A program made the position numbers and the translations under genes. 50,786 nt of DNA from Nostoc sp. T09 (GTDB lineage Bacteria > Cyanobacteriota > Cyanobacteriia > Cyanobacteriales > Nostocaceae), in NCBI RefSeq assembly GCF_002154695.1, contig NZ_MTAV01000081.1, positions 1-50,786 of the forward strand, given 5' to 3'. Below, one piece after another: positions 8,436 through 18,422 of this stretch. Positions within the stretch are counted from its first letter, which is position 1. Each line of letters begins with the position of its first letter. Under the pieces are notes generated by a model. That model was given only the letters and a program-made list of their open reading frames with translations. It had not been told where the DNA came from and did no database searches.

Positions 8436-9401
8436 TTATTTACCTGTTAACTTCTGCAACGCCAATAAACCAGCGCCATAAGCAGGTTCATGCTTGGGAA
8501 ACATCACTTTAACCTCAGGAAACTTCTTCACCAGAGATGCTGTAAACCTATCATGCATCTTGGATTTACCTTGCCACACACTTCCTGTAGTGACTACTTC
8601 TAAAACTGGGCGATCGCTAAAAATTTGCTCAATCACTGTGGAGGTAGCTGTAACCAAATATTGTACGGCATCCTCAATAATTTTACTCGCTACTTCATCA
8701 CCTAAAGCTGCTGCTAAATCAACAATTTCTGCTAAAGCAGCTATTTCTTTAACTCCCCAATCTCGTTGATATATTAATTCAACTAAACTTTCTATACTTG
8801 GTAGTTCAAGATAAACTTTGAAAATCTCTACCAAACTCGTTGGCATTCCACTGCTATCATAAGCTTTTAATGCTGCTTGTATACCAGCAAGAGCAATTTT
8901 ATAGGCGCTACCTTCATCTCCTAAAATATGTCCCCAACCACCTACGCGCTTAGTAATTCCCTGATGATTTCGCCCAAAAACTATCGAACCTGTGCCTGCT
9001 GCTGCTACAATTCCTACATCATGACCAATACCGCCTACTAAAGCAATTAAAGCATCATGACAAATTACAATATTAGATGCTGTTAATTCCCAATGTATCG
9101 GCAGTACTTCACTATTTTGTAATTCTTCGACTAAACCTTTTACTACTTCAATATCTTCTGCACGACCTACACCTGCTAACCCTAAACAAATTGCGGCAAT
9201 TTTGATTGGTTTTGTGATATTTAGTGATTGATCTACCGCAGCCATAATTGCAGCTTGAATTGATTGTTGCGCTGCTGTAATACCTATACTCTGATAGTTG
9301 GATGCGCCTGCTTCACCACGACTAATAACTTGGCGTGTTTCATCCATCAAAACACAAACAGTCTTGCTACCGCCGCCATCAATTCCTAAAACATAATTCA
9401 T
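8436..9401 (-). CDS. BadF/BadG/BcrA/BcrD-type ATPase, probable N-acetylglucosamine kinase
   Basis: A 321-aa ASKHA-fold kinase. The phosphate-1 motif YVLGIDGGGSKT sits at the N-terminus and the phosphate-2/connect segment VGIVAAAGTGSIVFG around residues 130-145, then GGWGHILGDEGSAYKIA, the GDEGS signature of the eukaryotic-type GlcNAc kinase/BadF family. Adenosine motif VVTTGSVWQG follows near the C-terminus. Expected role: ATP-dependent phosphorylation of N-acetylglucosamine or a related amino sugar in the cytoplasm. The AmpG-like permease gene lies immediately upstream (33 nt), so both probably recycle peptidoglycan sugars. A TTG four codons upstream is possible, but ATG at 9401 is preferred. 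Confidence 0.8.
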   Translation of the reverse strand: MNYVLGIDGGGSKTVCVLMDETRQVISRGEAGASNYQSIGITAAQQSIQAAIMAAVDQSLNITKPIKIAAICLGLAGVGRAEDIEVVKGLVEELQNSEVLPIHWELTASNIVICHDALIALVGGIGHDVGIVAAAGTGSIVFGRNHQGITKRVGGWGHILGDEGSAYKIALAGIQAALKAYDSSGMPTSLVEIFKVYLELPSIESLVELIYQRDWGVKEIAALAEIVDLAAALGDEVASKIIEDAVQYLVTATSTVIEQIFSDRPVLEVVTTGSVWQGKSKMHDRFTASLVKKFPEVKVMFPKHEPAYGAGLLALQKLTGK

Positions 9402-9434
9402 GGACAAACTCAAAACTTTCTATTTGATTTACTG

Positions 9435-10703
9435 TTAACTAGTGGGTCTTTTTGCTTCTTCTCTTAATGGAATGAAGAATATAGTAATCATCCCCGGAAT
9501 AGTCAGCAAACAGACCAAAACAAAAAATAATGGGTATCCCACTGCTTGTTGAATTGTACCGCTAATTGCTCCTGGCAACATCAGACCTAAAGCCATCAGT
9601 CCAGTCGATATGGCATAATGAGAAGTTTTGTATTCACCTTGGCAAATATACATTAAATAAACGCTAAAGGCTGTAAAGCCAAGTCCATAGCCAAATTGCT
9701 CTAAGGAAACTAAGGGATAAACTAATGTCAGTGAGGGTTTAGCATAGGCAAGATAAACATAAAATAAGTCAGGTAAGTTCAACGCTAAAGCCATTGGTAA
9801 AAGACATTTTTTCAAACCATATCGAGAGATTAATACTCCTCCTAAAATTCCACCAATAATTAGCGAAAGTACGCCAAAGGTTCCATAAATCAAGCCAAAT
9901 TGTTCTGTTGAGATAGCTAAACCGCCTTTTTCTAGTTTGTCTAAGAGAAATAGCGAGGCTATCTTTAAGAGCATTGCTTCACCTAATCTGTAAAGTAAAA
10001 TAAACGCTAAAATTGCAACTATTTTTTCTTGTCGGAAATAGCTTTGAATAATATCTACAAAAGGAATCTTTTCGGTTTGGGCTTGTGTCTGCCGAGGAGT
10101 ATCTGAGTCTGGTAAAGGTAAAATCAAGCGATGAAAAATAAAAAGTATGGCAAAGATGACAGCAGAAAATCCTATCGATATAGTCCAACTTAAAGGAATA
10201 TTATTGAGTGTGGTTTCTAATCTGCCAGCTAAAACTACTAACAATCCGCTACCAAATAATACGGCGATGCGATAAAAAAGCGAACGGATACCAACAAAAA
10301 AAGCTTGTTGTTCGGGATTTAATGCCAACATATAATAGCCATCGGTGGCAATATCATAGGTGGCGGAAATAAATGCTCCAACTGTTAAGGCTGCTAAGGA
10401 GATGAAAAAGAAATTTGGGAGTTGTAAGGATAAAGCTACTAAACTTAAGCAACAAAACATGGCAAATTGGGTAACAAGTATCCATGTTCTTTTTGTGGCG
10501 TAAATATCTACAAGTGGTCCCCAAAACATTTTGATCACCCAAGGAAGGTAGAGAAAACTTGTCCAAGCGGTGATTTGATCGTTGTCGATTCCGAGTTTTT
10601 TGTAGAAGATGACGGAAACGCTGCTAATGATGACGTTGGGGACACCTTCAGCGAAGTAAAGGGTGGGGATGTATGTCCAAGGGGAGGGGGTTTGAGATTT
10701 CAT
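9435..10703 (-). CDS. AmpG-like MFS permease (muropeptide/anhydro-sugar import)
   Basis: A 422-aa polytopic membrane protein with about 12 hydrophobic segments. The first loop, TLYFAEGVPNVIISSVSVIF followed by LPWVIKMFWGPLVD, has the AmpG family pattern (YFxxGxP near the N-terminus; K-W/F-xxxPxxD between helices 2 and 3). AmpG proteins import anhydromuropeptides or related cell-wall turnover products with protons. The next gene encodes an amino-sugar kinase, which fits import followed by phosphorylation. The start is taken as ATG 10703 because the nine upstream in-frame residues are encoded by a dispersed repeat (10708-10737). Confidence 0.8.
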   Translation of the reverse strand: MKSQTPSPWTYIPTLYFAEGVPNVIISSVSVIFYKKLGIDNDQITAWTSFLYLPWVIKMFWGPLVDIYATKRTWILVTQFAMFCCLSLVALSLQLPNFFFISLAALTVGAFISATYDIATDGYYMLALNPEQQAFFVGIRSLFYRIAVLFGSGLLVVLAGRLETTLNNIPLSWTISIGFSAVIFAILFIFHRLILPLPDSDTPRQTQAQTEKIPFVDIIQSYFRQEKIVAILAFILLYRLGEAMLLKIASLFLLDKLEKGGLAISTEQFGLIYGTFGVLSLIIGGILGGVLISRYGLKKCLLPMALALNLPDLFYVYLAYAKPSLTLVYPLVSLEQFGYGLGFTAFSVYLMYICQGEYKTSHYAISTGLMALGLMLPGAISGTIQQAVGYPLFFVLVCLLTIPGMITIFFIPLREEAKRPTS

Positions 10704-10707
10704 ATCG

Positions 10708-10737
10708 AACCGCAGAGACGCAGAGGGCACAGAGAGA
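10708..10737. repeat. Dispersed repeat copy (ACCGCAGAGGCGCAGAG family), copy 2
   Basis: Plus strand reads AACCGCAGAGACGCAGAGGG then CACAGAG. It lies exactly between the stop codon of the GxxExxY gene and the start of the AmpG-like gene, and extends the latter's reading frame upstream by an artefactual start. Confidence 0.75.
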
Positions 10738-10740
10738 AGA

Positions 10741-11109
10741 TTAAGAAGATAGAATAATACGTTTGATGCCGTCTTTGAGGAGAGGGACGTTAAAGTTTAT
10801 GAGGAGAGCAAGGGGACAGTTGGTAATTTTAAGGTATGAGAGTACTTGTGCTTCATGGATTGGGGCTAAATTCTGGACAGCCTTTAATTCCAAAATTAGA
10901 CAGTCCGCAATCAAAAAATCTAATCTACCTTTACCTACTTCATGTTCTTTGTAAGTGATTTTTACCCACTTCTCACACTCATGGGGTATCCCGCGCATAA
11001 GAAGTTCCACAATCAACGCTTCTTTATACACCTCCTCTAAAAACCCTGGCCCCAATATCCGATGTACCTCAATCGCTGCCCCAATTACCTCACCAGTTAA
11101 CTTATTCAT
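10741..11109 (-). CDS. GxxExxY protein
   Basis: A 122-aa protein with the family hallmarks: LTGEVIGAAIEVHRILGPGF, then LEEVYKEAL containing the G-x-x-E-x-x-Y motif (GPGFLEEVY), and a C-terminal core VGKGRLDFLIADCLILELKAV resembling the D...E-x-K arrangement of PD-(D/E)XK nuclease folds. The biochemical role of this widespread family is not established; nuclease ancestry is inferred. An ATG 57 nt upstream (11166) is in frame but its codons derive from a dispersed repeat, so ATG 11109 with AGGAAAGG upstream is preferred. The gene is bracketed on both sides by copies of the same repeat. Confidence 0.85.
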   Translation of the reverse strand: MNKLTGEVIGAAIEVHRILGPGFLEEVYKEALIVELLMRGIPHECEKWVKITYKEHEVGKGRLDFLIADCLILELKAVQNLAPIHEAQVLSYLKITNCPLALLINFNVPLLKDGIKRIILSS

Positions 11110-11124
11110 AGCCTTTCCTAACTC

Positions 11125-11156
11125 TCTTCCCTCTGCGTTCTCTGCGCCTCTGCGGT
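11125..11156. repeat. Dispersed repeat copy (ACCGCAGAGGCGCAGAG family), copy 3
   Basis: Minus strand reads AACCGCAGAGGCGCAGAGAA then CGCAGAGGG. Together with copy 2 it brackets the GxxExxY gene in the same overall interval; here it overlaps an in-frame upstream extension of that gene. Confidence 0.75.
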
Positions 11157-11228
11157 TCGTTTCCATAACTCCCTCTCCAACCCTGTGGCAAAATTTATTA
11201 GAGTCCTTCCAAACTTAGTTTTCCCAGC

Positions 11229-14200
11229 ATGACCGCAACTACACTTAATCTCCCTAGTCTCTACGATCCCTTCTCCACAGAAGCCAAGTGGCAAAAATTC
11301 TGGGAAGAAAACCAAGTTTACAAAGCCGACCCCAATAAAGGCGGCGAACCTTACTGTGTTGTCATCCCGCCGCCGAATGTCACCGGTAGTTTGCACATGG
11401 GTCACGCTTTTGAAAGTGCGTTGATTGATGTCTTGGTGCGCTACCACCGGATGCAGGGGCGTAATACTTTGTGGCTACCCGGAACTGACCACGCTAGCAT
11501 CGCTGTTCACGCCATGCTGGAAAAGCAACTCAAGAGTGAGGGTAAAACTCGCTATGAGCTGGGGCGTGAACAATTCCTAGAACGCGCTAAACAGTGGAAG
11601 GCGGAATCTGGCGGTTTTATTGTGAATCAGCTACGACGCTTGGGTGTTTCGGTAGATTGGTCGCGGGAGAGATTTACCCTGGATGAGGGTTTATCTAAGG
11701 CTGTGGTGGAAGCATTTACTCGCCTGTATGAGGAAGGCTTAATTTATCGCGGTGAGTATTTAGTTAACTGGTGTCCCGCTTCCCAGTCGGCGGTGTCTGA
11801 TGTGGAGGTGGAAAATCAAGAGGTAAATGGCAATCTTTGGCACTTTCGCTATCCCCTTACGGATGGTTCTGGTGATGTGGAGGTGGCGACAACTCGCCCA
11901 GAAACTATGCTGGGTGATACAGGAGTGGCAGTTAATCCCAATGATGAGAGATACAAGCACTTAATTGGTAAAACCGTAACTCTACCAATTACGCAACGGC
12001 AAATTCCGATTATTGGCGATGAATTTGTTGACCCCGCTTTTGGTACTGGTTGCGTGAAGGTGACTCCAGCCCATGACCCCAATGATTTTGAGATGGGTAA
12101 GCGTCACAATCTACCGTTTATTAACATCCTCAATAAAGATGGTACTCTCAACGCTAATGCCGGGGAGTTTCAAGGACAAGACCGCTTTGTAGCCAGAAAA
12201 AATGTGATTGCACGCCTTGAGGCAGATGGCTTTTTGGTCAAAGTTGAAGATTATAAGCATACCGTTCCTTATAGCGATCGCGGTAAAGTCCCGATTGAAC
12301 CTCTGCTGTCTACTCAGTGGTTTGTGAAAATTCGCCCATTAGCTGACAAGTCCTTAGAATTCCTCGACCAGAAAAATTCTCCAGAGTTTGTCCCCCAGCG
12401 TTGGACTAAGGTTTATCGTGATTGGTTAGTCAAACTCAAAGATTGGTGCATCTCCCGTCAATTGTGGTGGGGTCATCAAATCCCTGCATGGTACGCTGTC
12501 AGTGAAACGGGCGGGCAAATCACAGATACTACCCCGTTTGTGGTCGCCAAATCAGCAGATGAAGCTTGGGAAAAAGCTAAATCACAATTTGGCGAAAATG
12601 TCCAGCTAGAACAAGACCCAGATGTATTAGATACCTGGTTTTCTTCGGGACTTTGGCCGTTTTCCACTTTGGGCTGGCCGCAACAAACTCAGGATTTAGC
12701 AACTTACTACCCAACTTCTACCTTAGTAACTGGCTTTGACATTATCTTTTTCTGGGTTGCCAGAATGACGATGATGGCGGGTCATTTTACCGGACAAATG
12801 CCATTTCAGGACGTTTACATCCACGGGTTAGTGCTGGATGAAAAAGGTCAGAAGATGTCGAAGACTAAAGGTAATGGCATTGACCCGCTATTATTAATTG
12901 ACAAATATGGCACTGATGCCCTGCGTTATACCCTAGTTAAGGAAGTGGTAGGCGCAGGTCAAGATATCCGGTTGGAGTACGATCGCAAAAAAGATGAGTC
13001 GCCATCGGTAGAAGCTTCCCGTAATTTTGCCAATAAATTGTGGAATGCCGCCCGGTTTGTAATGATGAATCTGGATGGACAAACGCCGCAACAATTAGGT
13101 CAACCACTCGCCACAGAATTAAGCGATCGCTGGATTCTTTCTCGCTATCATCAAGTTGTCAAACAGACAAGCAATAACATCGATAATTATGGATTAGGTG
13201 AAGCTGCTAAAGGATTGTATGAATTTATTTGGGGGGACTTCTGTGACTGGTATATTGAACTGGTGAAGTCTCGCCTCCAAAAAGATGCTGACCCGGCATC
13301 GCGGCGAGTAGCACAACAAACCCTAGCTCATATCCTGGAAGGAATTTTAAAACTTCTGCATCCGTTTATGCCCCATATTACTGAGGAGATTTGGCAAACT
13401 CTTACCCAACAACCAGCAGATTCCCAGCAAACTTTATCCTTACAATCTTATCCGCAAGTGGATAGTAAACTGATAAATCCAGAAATTGAGTCCCAGTTTG
13501 AACTACTGATTGACGCTATCCGCACTATTCGCAATTTACGCGCTGAAGCGGAGATTAAGCCAGGGGCGAAAGTGACGGTCAATTTGCAAAGTGAAAACCC
13601 AAAGGAACGGCAAATCCTTACGGCTGGACAAGTTTATATTAAAGATTTGGCTAAGGTGGAGACTTTAACCATTGCTGATAAGTCTAATCAAACAACCGTT
13701 ACACCAAAAAAACCTCTCAGGGGTTTAAAAACTCTAGGCTTAATTATTGTGGCAATTGTCTTTACTAAGTTGGCTTACGCTGTTGGGAATGCAATTGATG
13801 ACGTTCCTCTATTTGGAACTTTCTTTGAAATAGTAGGTCTTGGCTACTCAACTTGGTTTACTAGCCGCTATTTACTGTCGGCGCAAGCTAGACAACAGTT
13901 GTGGGCAAAGTTGTTCCAACCCACCACAGACAAGCATCTACAACAGACACAATCACAGCCTGAGTCAGCAGAAAACGCTATTGCTGGTGTTGTCAGTACA
14001 GTACAAGTGGTAATTCCCCTCAAGGGTGTGGTGGATATTGAAGCCGTACGTGCCAAGCTAGAGAAAAGCCTTAGCAAAGCCGAAGCAGAAGCCCAATCTC
14101 TGAGTGCAAGATTAAGCAACGCTAACTTTGTAGATAAAGCTCCCAAAGATGTGGTACAAAGTGCGCGAGATGCTTTAGCGGAGGCTGAGAAACAAGCGGA

Positions 14201-14234
14201 AATTTTACGGGATCGCCTGCGTGGTTTAGTATAG
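11229..14234 (+). CDS. valS: Valyl-tRNA synthetase with CAAD membrane-anchoring domain
   Basis: A class I synthetase of 1001 aa that charges tRNA-Val. HMGH (56-59) is the HIGH signature in [12 protein letters not shown], and KMSKT near residue 541 is the KMSKS loop. The editing domain lies between. After the anticodon-binding region ([10 protein letters not shown]) about 100 residues are inserted (roughly 838-930), with two membrane-spanning stretches ([18 protein letters not shown] and [20 protein letters not shown]). This is the cyanobacterial aminoacyl-tRNA synthetase appended domain (CAAD), reported in Anabaena to anchor synthetases to thylakoids. The usual C-terminal coiled-coil tRNA-binding arm ([20 protein letters not shown]) follows the insertion. 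Start ATG 11229; monocistronic. Confidence 0.97.
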   Translation: MTATTLNLPSLYDPFSTEAKWQKFWEENQVYKADPNKGGEPYCVVIPPPNVTGSLHMGHAFESALIDVLVRYHRMQGRNTLWLPGTDHASIAVHAMLEKQLKSEGKTRYELGREQFLERAKQWKAESGGFIVNQLRRLGVSVDWSRERFTLDEGLSKAVVEAFTRLYEEGLIYRGEYLVNWCPASQSAVSDVEVENQEVNGNLWHFRYPLTDGSGDVEVATTRPETMLGDTGVAVNPNDERYKHLIGKTVTLPITQRQIPIIGDEFVDPAFGTGCVKVTPAHDPNDFEMGKRHNLPFINILNKDGTLNANAGEFQGQDRFVARKNVIARLEADGFLVKVEDYKHTVPYSDRGKVPIEPLLSTQWFVKIRPLADKSLEFLDQKNSPEFVPQRWTKVYRDWLVKLKDWCISRQLWWGHQIPAWYAVSETGGQITDTTPFVVAKSADEAWEKAKSQFGENVQLEQDPDVLDTWFSSGLWPFSTLGWPQQTQDLATYYPTSTLVTGFDIIFFWVARMTMMAGHFTGQMPFQDVYIHGLVLDEKGQKMSKTKGNGIDPLLLIDKYGTDALRYTLVKEVVGAGQDIRLEYDRKKDESPSVEASRNFANKLWNAARFVMMNLDGQTPQQLGQPLATELSDRWILSRYHQVVKQTSNNIDNYGLGEAAKGLYEFIWGDFCDWYIELVKSRLQKDADPASRRVAQQTLAHILEGILKLLHPFMPHITEEIWQTLTQQPADSQQTLSLQSYPQVDSKLINPEIESQFELLIDAIRTIRNLRAEAEIKPGAKVTVNLQSENPKERQILTAGQVYIKDLAKVETLTIADKSNQTTVTPKKPLRGLKTLGLIIVAIVFTKLAYAVGNAIDDVPLFGTFFEIVGLGYSTWFTSRYLLSAQARQQLWAKLFQPTTDKHLQQTQSQPESAENAIAGVVSTVQVVIPLKGVVDIEAVRAKLEKSLSKAEAEAQSLSARLSNANFVDKAPKDVVQSARDALAEAEKQAEILRDRLRGLV

Positions 14235-14245
14235 CTGCAATGGGT

Positions 14246-14274
14246 AATGGGTAATTATTATTAACTTACCCATT
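14246..14274 (+). terminator. Hairpin downstream of valS
   Basis: AATGGGTAA (14246-14254) pairs with TTACCCATT (14266-14274), 12 nt after the valS stop. No strong T-run follows, so termination efficiency is uncertain. A second hairpin (AAACTCAAAA with TTTTGAGTTT, about 14298-14330) follows. Confidence 0.5.
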
Positions 14275-14377
14275 ACTAAATAAAACCCCGAAACATCAAA
14301 ACTCAAAAATTAAAAATCAATTTTGAGTTTTGAATTAGAGCGTTCTGCAAAGCAGTTCTCGAAGAGTAGCGACAGTC

Positions 14378-14821
14378 ATGCAATATTTAGCCCAGGTACA
14401 CAAAAACGAATTTTTAGAACAGTATCAGTTGCGCCTGCTGGCGCGACAGGAAGCCGATGATCTTTGGGCTATTATTCCAGAAGAGGCGGTAATTCTTTTA
14501 GGTAAAGGAAACACCATGAGCGAAAAATTGCTGGTGTTAGTGGAACTTTCACCGACAGGGGACATAGAAAGATTAGAAGATGCCACCAATTGGGTACTAC
14601 ATTTAATCCAAGCCTACCTCTCTACTGGTATTAGCCCAGACTTTTTACAACAGGAAGCCGAACGAGCCGAACATTGGCGACAAGCCTTGACATTGCAAAA
14701 TCAAGACCTAGCACGTCGATCTCTAGAATTGGAAGCTCGACGAGAACAAATTCAAGCTCTAGAAGAAAGTATTAAAAAGGACAAGACTGGTAATTATAAA
14801 GATGATCCGGGTGGCTCTTAG
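14378..14821 (+). CDS. Conserved cyanobacterial protein with C-terminal coiled coil, 147 aa
   Basis: Residues 1-85 form a compact alpha/beta-looking region (HKNEFLEQYQLRLLARQEADDLWAIIP). Residues 85-135 are a long charged helix (FLQQEAERAEHWRQALTLQNQDLARRSLELEARREQIQALEESI) with heptad spacing, probably a coiled coil. No signal peptide or membrane segment. I do not recognise the family by name. Neighbouring genes give no functional clue; it may be cotranscribed with nothing else, since the next gene is on the other strand. Confidence 0.65.
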   Translation: MQYLAQVHKNEFLEQYQLRLLARQEADDLWAIIPEEAVILLGKGNTMSEKLLVLVELSPTGDIERLEDATNWVLHLIQAYLSTGISPDFLQQEAERAEHWRQALTLQNQDLARRSLELEARREQIQALEESIKKDKTGNYKDDPGGS

Positions 14822-15069
14822 GTAATTAAACAGTACGAGGATATTTCTGGTGCGATCGCCTTTATATTATGGTTTATGTGATGTCTAGTGGCTCAGCACT
14901 ACAGATTTACCCATCCCTCAGCCAAAGACAAAACACTTTAAAAAAGTCCAATATAATAAACTTAGATAGAGAATTTATTTCCAATATTTACTGTTTACCA
15001 GCAATAGAGATAATCTAAATTTTTATCATCAATTTATTAGGAAAAGTCAGATTTTGAATAATTATAATA

Positions 15070-15393
15070 TTATTTAGAATTCTCTTCAAAGTCTGTTAAT
15101 GCGCAAGCAAACTCCCTAAAGGATATTTTAATTAAGACTTCTTTCATGCCCCTGTCTAAAGAAGAATCACGGATCAGGTCTGATAATTCTATGAATAATA
15201 GAGAAATCATAAATCTATCTTGGCGGTCAATCTGTTTTAGGCAAGATTGGATAAACTCATAAAGCTCTGTTTTTCTAGGTTTGGTTTGTTCATCCCATAG
15301 TTGAAACGCTAACCGGAAGGTTTTCAAACGTATCTCGTTAGTGTTGTAAGACGCGTCTTTGTAGCGAATTGATACGCGTTGGGGCATTTCCAT
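15070..15393 (-). CDS. Hypothetical protein, 107 aa
   Basis: A small, probably all-alpha soluble protein rich in charged residues (LYEFIQSCLKQIDRQDRFMISLLFIELSDLIRD). Two candidate starts, M1 (15393) and M3, lie two codons apart. The gene is isolated on the minus strand with AT-rich flanks. I see no recognisable motif; the call rests on codon usage and plausible amphipathic helices. Confidence 0.45.
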   Translation of the reverse strand: MEMPQRVSIRYKDASYNTNEIRLKTFRLAFQLWDEQTKPRKTELYEFIQSCLKQIDRQDRFMISLLFIELSDLIRDSSLDRGMKEVLIKISFREFACALTDFEENSK

Positions 15394-15642
15394 AAGTTTT
15401 AACAGAGAGACTTACTATAAAGGTTTATTCAGTTTTATAGTGGCTTATCCGGAGAAATAATTTTGTCAGAACGATTTAACGCTTAACCTCAAAAGTATAG
15501 GTTTTCCAGATAAGGGTAAATTAGGACTCTGTTTTGAATGCACCAATAATCTTTTGCTTCCTTGCTTATCTTGTTCCCTTTTCAGCGTTGTTGTAAAAAA
15601 CCTACACTTGTGTTTATTGGAGATAATAATTCTTAGTGATTT

Positions 15643-16602
15643 TTATACAATAGTCTTTGTTAACTCTAACTCCCGCCGCCTCGGTACATCATAAACCATG
15701 AAATCATGAGCCATATCCGTATGGGGGAAAATTGCTCTGGCTTCCTGTAGTAAATCCTTCAACTCTAAAATATTTCCCGGAGCATAGCGGGGACTGAAAT
15801 GAGTCATGATCAGGCGATGTGCACCAGCAGCTAAAGCGGTTTGTGCTGCCATTGTGCTGGTTGAATGTAGCCGCTGAAAAGCCATATCTGCATCTTGATG
15901 GGCAAAAGTCGCCTCGTGAATTAACACATCTGCATCTTGTGCTAACTCCACTGCACCTTCACAAAAAACTGTGTCTGTACAGTAAGCAATCTTGCGTCCA
16001 ATTTCTGTGGGGCCGCACAAATCGTTGCCATTAATCACTCGCCCATCCTTAAGAGTCACCGTTTCACCACGCTTGAGTTGACCGTAAACTCGACCTGGCG
16101 GAATTTCCAACGCTTTGGCTTTTTCCACATCAAAGCGTCCTGCTCGGTCTTTTTCGGCAACGCGGTAGCCAAAAGCTGTAATGCGGTGATGTAAAGGTCC
16201 ACAGCTGACAGTGAACTCATCATCTTCATAAATTATTCCTGGACGGATGGCATGAACTTTTACAGGATAGGAAAAGTGCGTATGAGAGTAACGTAAGGCA
16301 GCTTGGATATATTCATTTAATCCTGGTGGACCATAGATATCAACTCGTTCCACATTGCCAGCCAAGCCGCAACTGGCAAGCAATCCCATCAAGCCAAAGA
16401 TGTGGTCGCCGTGCATGTGGGTAATAAAAATTCGGGATAGTTGGCTGGTTTTCAGGTCACTCCGCAAAAGCTGATGCTGAGTACCTTCGCCACAATCGAA
16501 TAACCACAATTCTGCCCGTTGGGGTAATCTCAGGGCAACGCTAGAAACATTGCGTGCTCTTGTGGGTACACCGGAACTTGTCCCTAAGAATGTTATCTGC
16601 AC
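15643..16602 (-). CDS. rnz: Ribonuclease Z (tRNA 3' processing endonuclease)
   Basis: A 319-aa metallo-beta-lactamase-fold enzyme, the usual length of the short bacterial form. It begins [20 protein letters not shown], typical of RNase Z, and has the zinc-binding signature H62-M-H64-G-D66-H67. Further metal ligands are visible in SCGPLHH, in [11 protein letters not shown] and in [11 protein letters not shown]. It removes 3' trailers from tRNA precursors. The gene is transcribed alone on the minus strand, with the radical SAM gene upstream separated by a hairpin. Confidence 0.97.
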   Translation of the reverse strand: MQITFLGTSSGVPTRARNVSSVALRLPQRAELWLFDCGEGTQHQLLRSDLKTSQLSRIFITHMHGDHIFGLMGLLASCGLAGNVERVDIYGPPGLNEYIQAALRYSHTHFSYPVKVHAIRPGIIYEDDEFTVSCGPLHHRITAFGYRVAEKDRAGRFDVEKAKALEIPPGRVYGQLKRGETVTLKDGRVINGNDLCGPTEIGRKIAYCTDTVFCEGAVELAQDADVLIHEATFAHQDADMAFQRLHSTSTMAAQTALAAGAHRLIMTHFSPRYAPGNILELKDLLQEARAIFPHTDMAHDFMVYDVPRRRELELTKTIV

Positions 16603-16780
16603 AGCGTTTTTTAGCCTTCCTCTTGCTCAATTTGACGCTCTATTCTCTATAGTGGCATGGTTGTTGAGTTTTCATACTTTTGGTAGGCAATAAGTCATAC
16701 CAAGAGGTGCAAAAGCTGCGTAGAAGCTCTGCTTCTTGTCGCCAGACATCGCTCTTTAAGTATAAAAGCAACACGAATAT

Positions 16781-16809
16781 CTGAAATCCTTAGGAGGAAA
16801 GGATTTCAG
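16781..16809 (-). terminator. Hairpin after the radical SAM gene
   Basis: Perfect 11-bp stem CTGAAATCCTT (16781-16791) and AAGGATTTCAG (16799-16809) with a 7-nt loop, 30 nt beyond the radical SAM stop codon. No long T-run on either strand, so it may be an RNA-stabilising hairpin or weak terminator. Confidence 0.5.
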
Positions 16810-16838
16810 AATAAATAGCATTTGGGTGATATTGACAA

Positions 16839-18422
16839 TTACGACGCTAACACTTTCACTTCTGGCTGTACCTTAGCTTCCGCCTCCAGAAACTCAGCTA
16901 CTTGCGCCTCAATTTCATCCCTAACAATTTGGCGATACTCCAAGAAATGCTCGATTTGCGCACAAACTGATAAATAGCTACTCACTCCACCCGGATTATG
17001 TTGATACATATTCCACAGGTTGCGCCAGAATTGCCAGCGTGTTTGACGCCGCACACCTTGTCGCCAGCAGATGATTAGCAACGCCCGGAGAGACTTCCAG
17101 TTCAATGGCTTCTTGGCACCTTTACCTTTTTTGGGGTAGGTTGCTTCACCCAAAATCAGGTAGTGACGGTAGGCGCGATCCAAAAACCGCGATGGCTCAT
17201 ACAGTTCCCAAAACGCCTCTACATATTCGCGGGCGATATCTGCTAAAGGTCGAGTTGGCACAAAGTTCATCAATGTGGTTTGGTTGATGTTGGCAGATTT
17301 GCTGCGGAGTCGTCCTTCTTTTTCTAATCGATGCCAAAGTGCTGTATCGGGAAGCGCTTGCAGCATACTAAATAAGGCAGTGGGAATAGCAGTTTGCTCT
17401 ACAAACTTCACGATGCGTGCGCCTGCTCCTGGCTTTTCGCCATCAAACCCAATAATAAAGCCTGCCATAACTCGCAGCCCTGAGCGCGTAATTGTATGTA
17501 CCGCTTCACTTAGCGAGTCTCGGGTGTTTTGGAATTTCTGAGTAAAGGTGAGACTTTCTTCGTCGGGGGTTTCAATTCCGAGAAACACAGCGCCAAAATT
17601 ACACGCCACCATCAAGTCCATCAGTTCTTGATCTTGAGCTAAATCAACTGAAGCTTCTGTGGCAAAGGAGAAGGGATAGTTATGCGCCACCATCCAAGGC
17701 TGAAGTTCCTTCAAAAATAATTTGACGTTGCGTTTATTACCGATGAAGTTATCATCCACCATGAAAATGCTCCGCCGCCAACCTAGTTCGTAGAGGTAAT
17801 CAAGTTCTGCTAACAGTTGTGCGGGGTTTTTGGTACGGGGTTTGCGACCATAGAGAACAATAATATCGCAGAACTCGCACTGGAAGGGACATCCACGGGA
17901 AAATTGTACCGACATCTCCGCATAGGCATCAAACTCTAAAAGGTCAAAGCGCGGAATCGGAGTGTGGGTGACATCTGGTTTTTCACCACCAGCGCGAAAT
18001 ACACCTGTACGATCGCCCCGTGCGATCGCCTCTACAAATAATGGCAGCGTAATTTCCCCTTCATCCAAGATTAAGTAGTCTGTTCCCGGGGCGCTGACTT
18101 CATGCGGTAGCGCTGTAGCATAAGGGCCACCCACAGCCACACGCTTACCTCGGTATTTGGCCTCCCGAATCTGCTCTAGCAAATCTTCTTTTTGCACAAT
18201 CATCGCAGATAAGATAACCAAATCTGCCCAAGCCCATTCTGCTTCTGTGATTTGACGCACATTGCGATCTACTAGCTTGAATTTCCATTCTTGAGGCAAA
18301 ATCGCGGCTACAGTCACCAAACCCAGAGGCGGTAGCATTGCCTTACGGTCTAATAAAGCCAGTGTTTTTTCAAAAGACCAAAAACTTTTGGGAAAGCGAG
18401 GATATACAAGTAAAACATTCAT
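16839..18422 (-). CDS. B12-binding-domain radical SAM protein (DUF4070-type)
   Basis: A 527-aa enzyme. An N-terminal B12-binding-like Rossmann domain (MNVLLVYPRFP to about residue 140, with VGGPYATALPHEV) precedes the radical SAM core, whose [4Fe-4S] ligands are C178, C182 and C185 in FSRGCPFQCEFCD. The C-terminal region (from about 330, GFIIGFDGE then the DUF4070-like tail) matches the HpnJ/HpnP-like group, which includes the hopanoid C-2 methylase HpnP. The start MNVLLVYPRFPKSFWSFEK is typical. The substrate cannot be deduced; a hopanoid-methylase assignment would need comparison with HpnP. It is transcribed alone and its stop is followed by a hairpin. Confidence 0.85.
   Translation of the reverse strand: MNVLLVYPRFPKSFWSFEKTLALLDRKAMLPPLGLVTVAAILPQEWKFKLVDRNVRQITEAEWAWADLVILSAMIVQKEDLLEQIREAKYRGKRVAVGGPYATALPHEVSAPGTDYLILDEGEITLPLFVEAIARGDRTGVFRAGGEKPDVTHTPIPRFDLLEFDAYAEMSVQFSRGCPFQCEFCDIIVLYGRKPRTKNPAQLLAELDYLYELGWRRSIFMVDDNFIGNKRNVKLFLKELQPWMVAHNYPFSFATEASVDLAQDQELMDLMVACNFGAVFLGIETPDEESLTFTQKFQNTRDSLSEAVHTITRSGLRVMAGFIIGFDGEKPGAGARIVKFVEQTAIPTALFSMLQALPDTALWHRLEKEGRLRSKSANINQTTLMNFVPTRPLADIAREYVEAFWELYEPSRFLDRAYRHYLILGEATYPKKGKGAKKPLNWKSLRALLIICWRQGVRRQTRWQFWRNLWNMYQHNPGGVSSYLSVCAQIEHFLEYRQIVRDEIEAQVAEFLEAEAKVQPEVKVLAS

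Noticed and set aside
10467-10757. Plus-strand frame of 96 aa opposite the AmpG-like gene
   Set aside because: It is antisense to a strongly supported membrane permease and runs into a dispersed repeat.
16839-18422. Firm identification as the hopanoid C-2 methylase HpnP
   Set aside because: The domain layout fits, but many cyanobacterial paralogues share it and no substrate-determining residue can be checked here.
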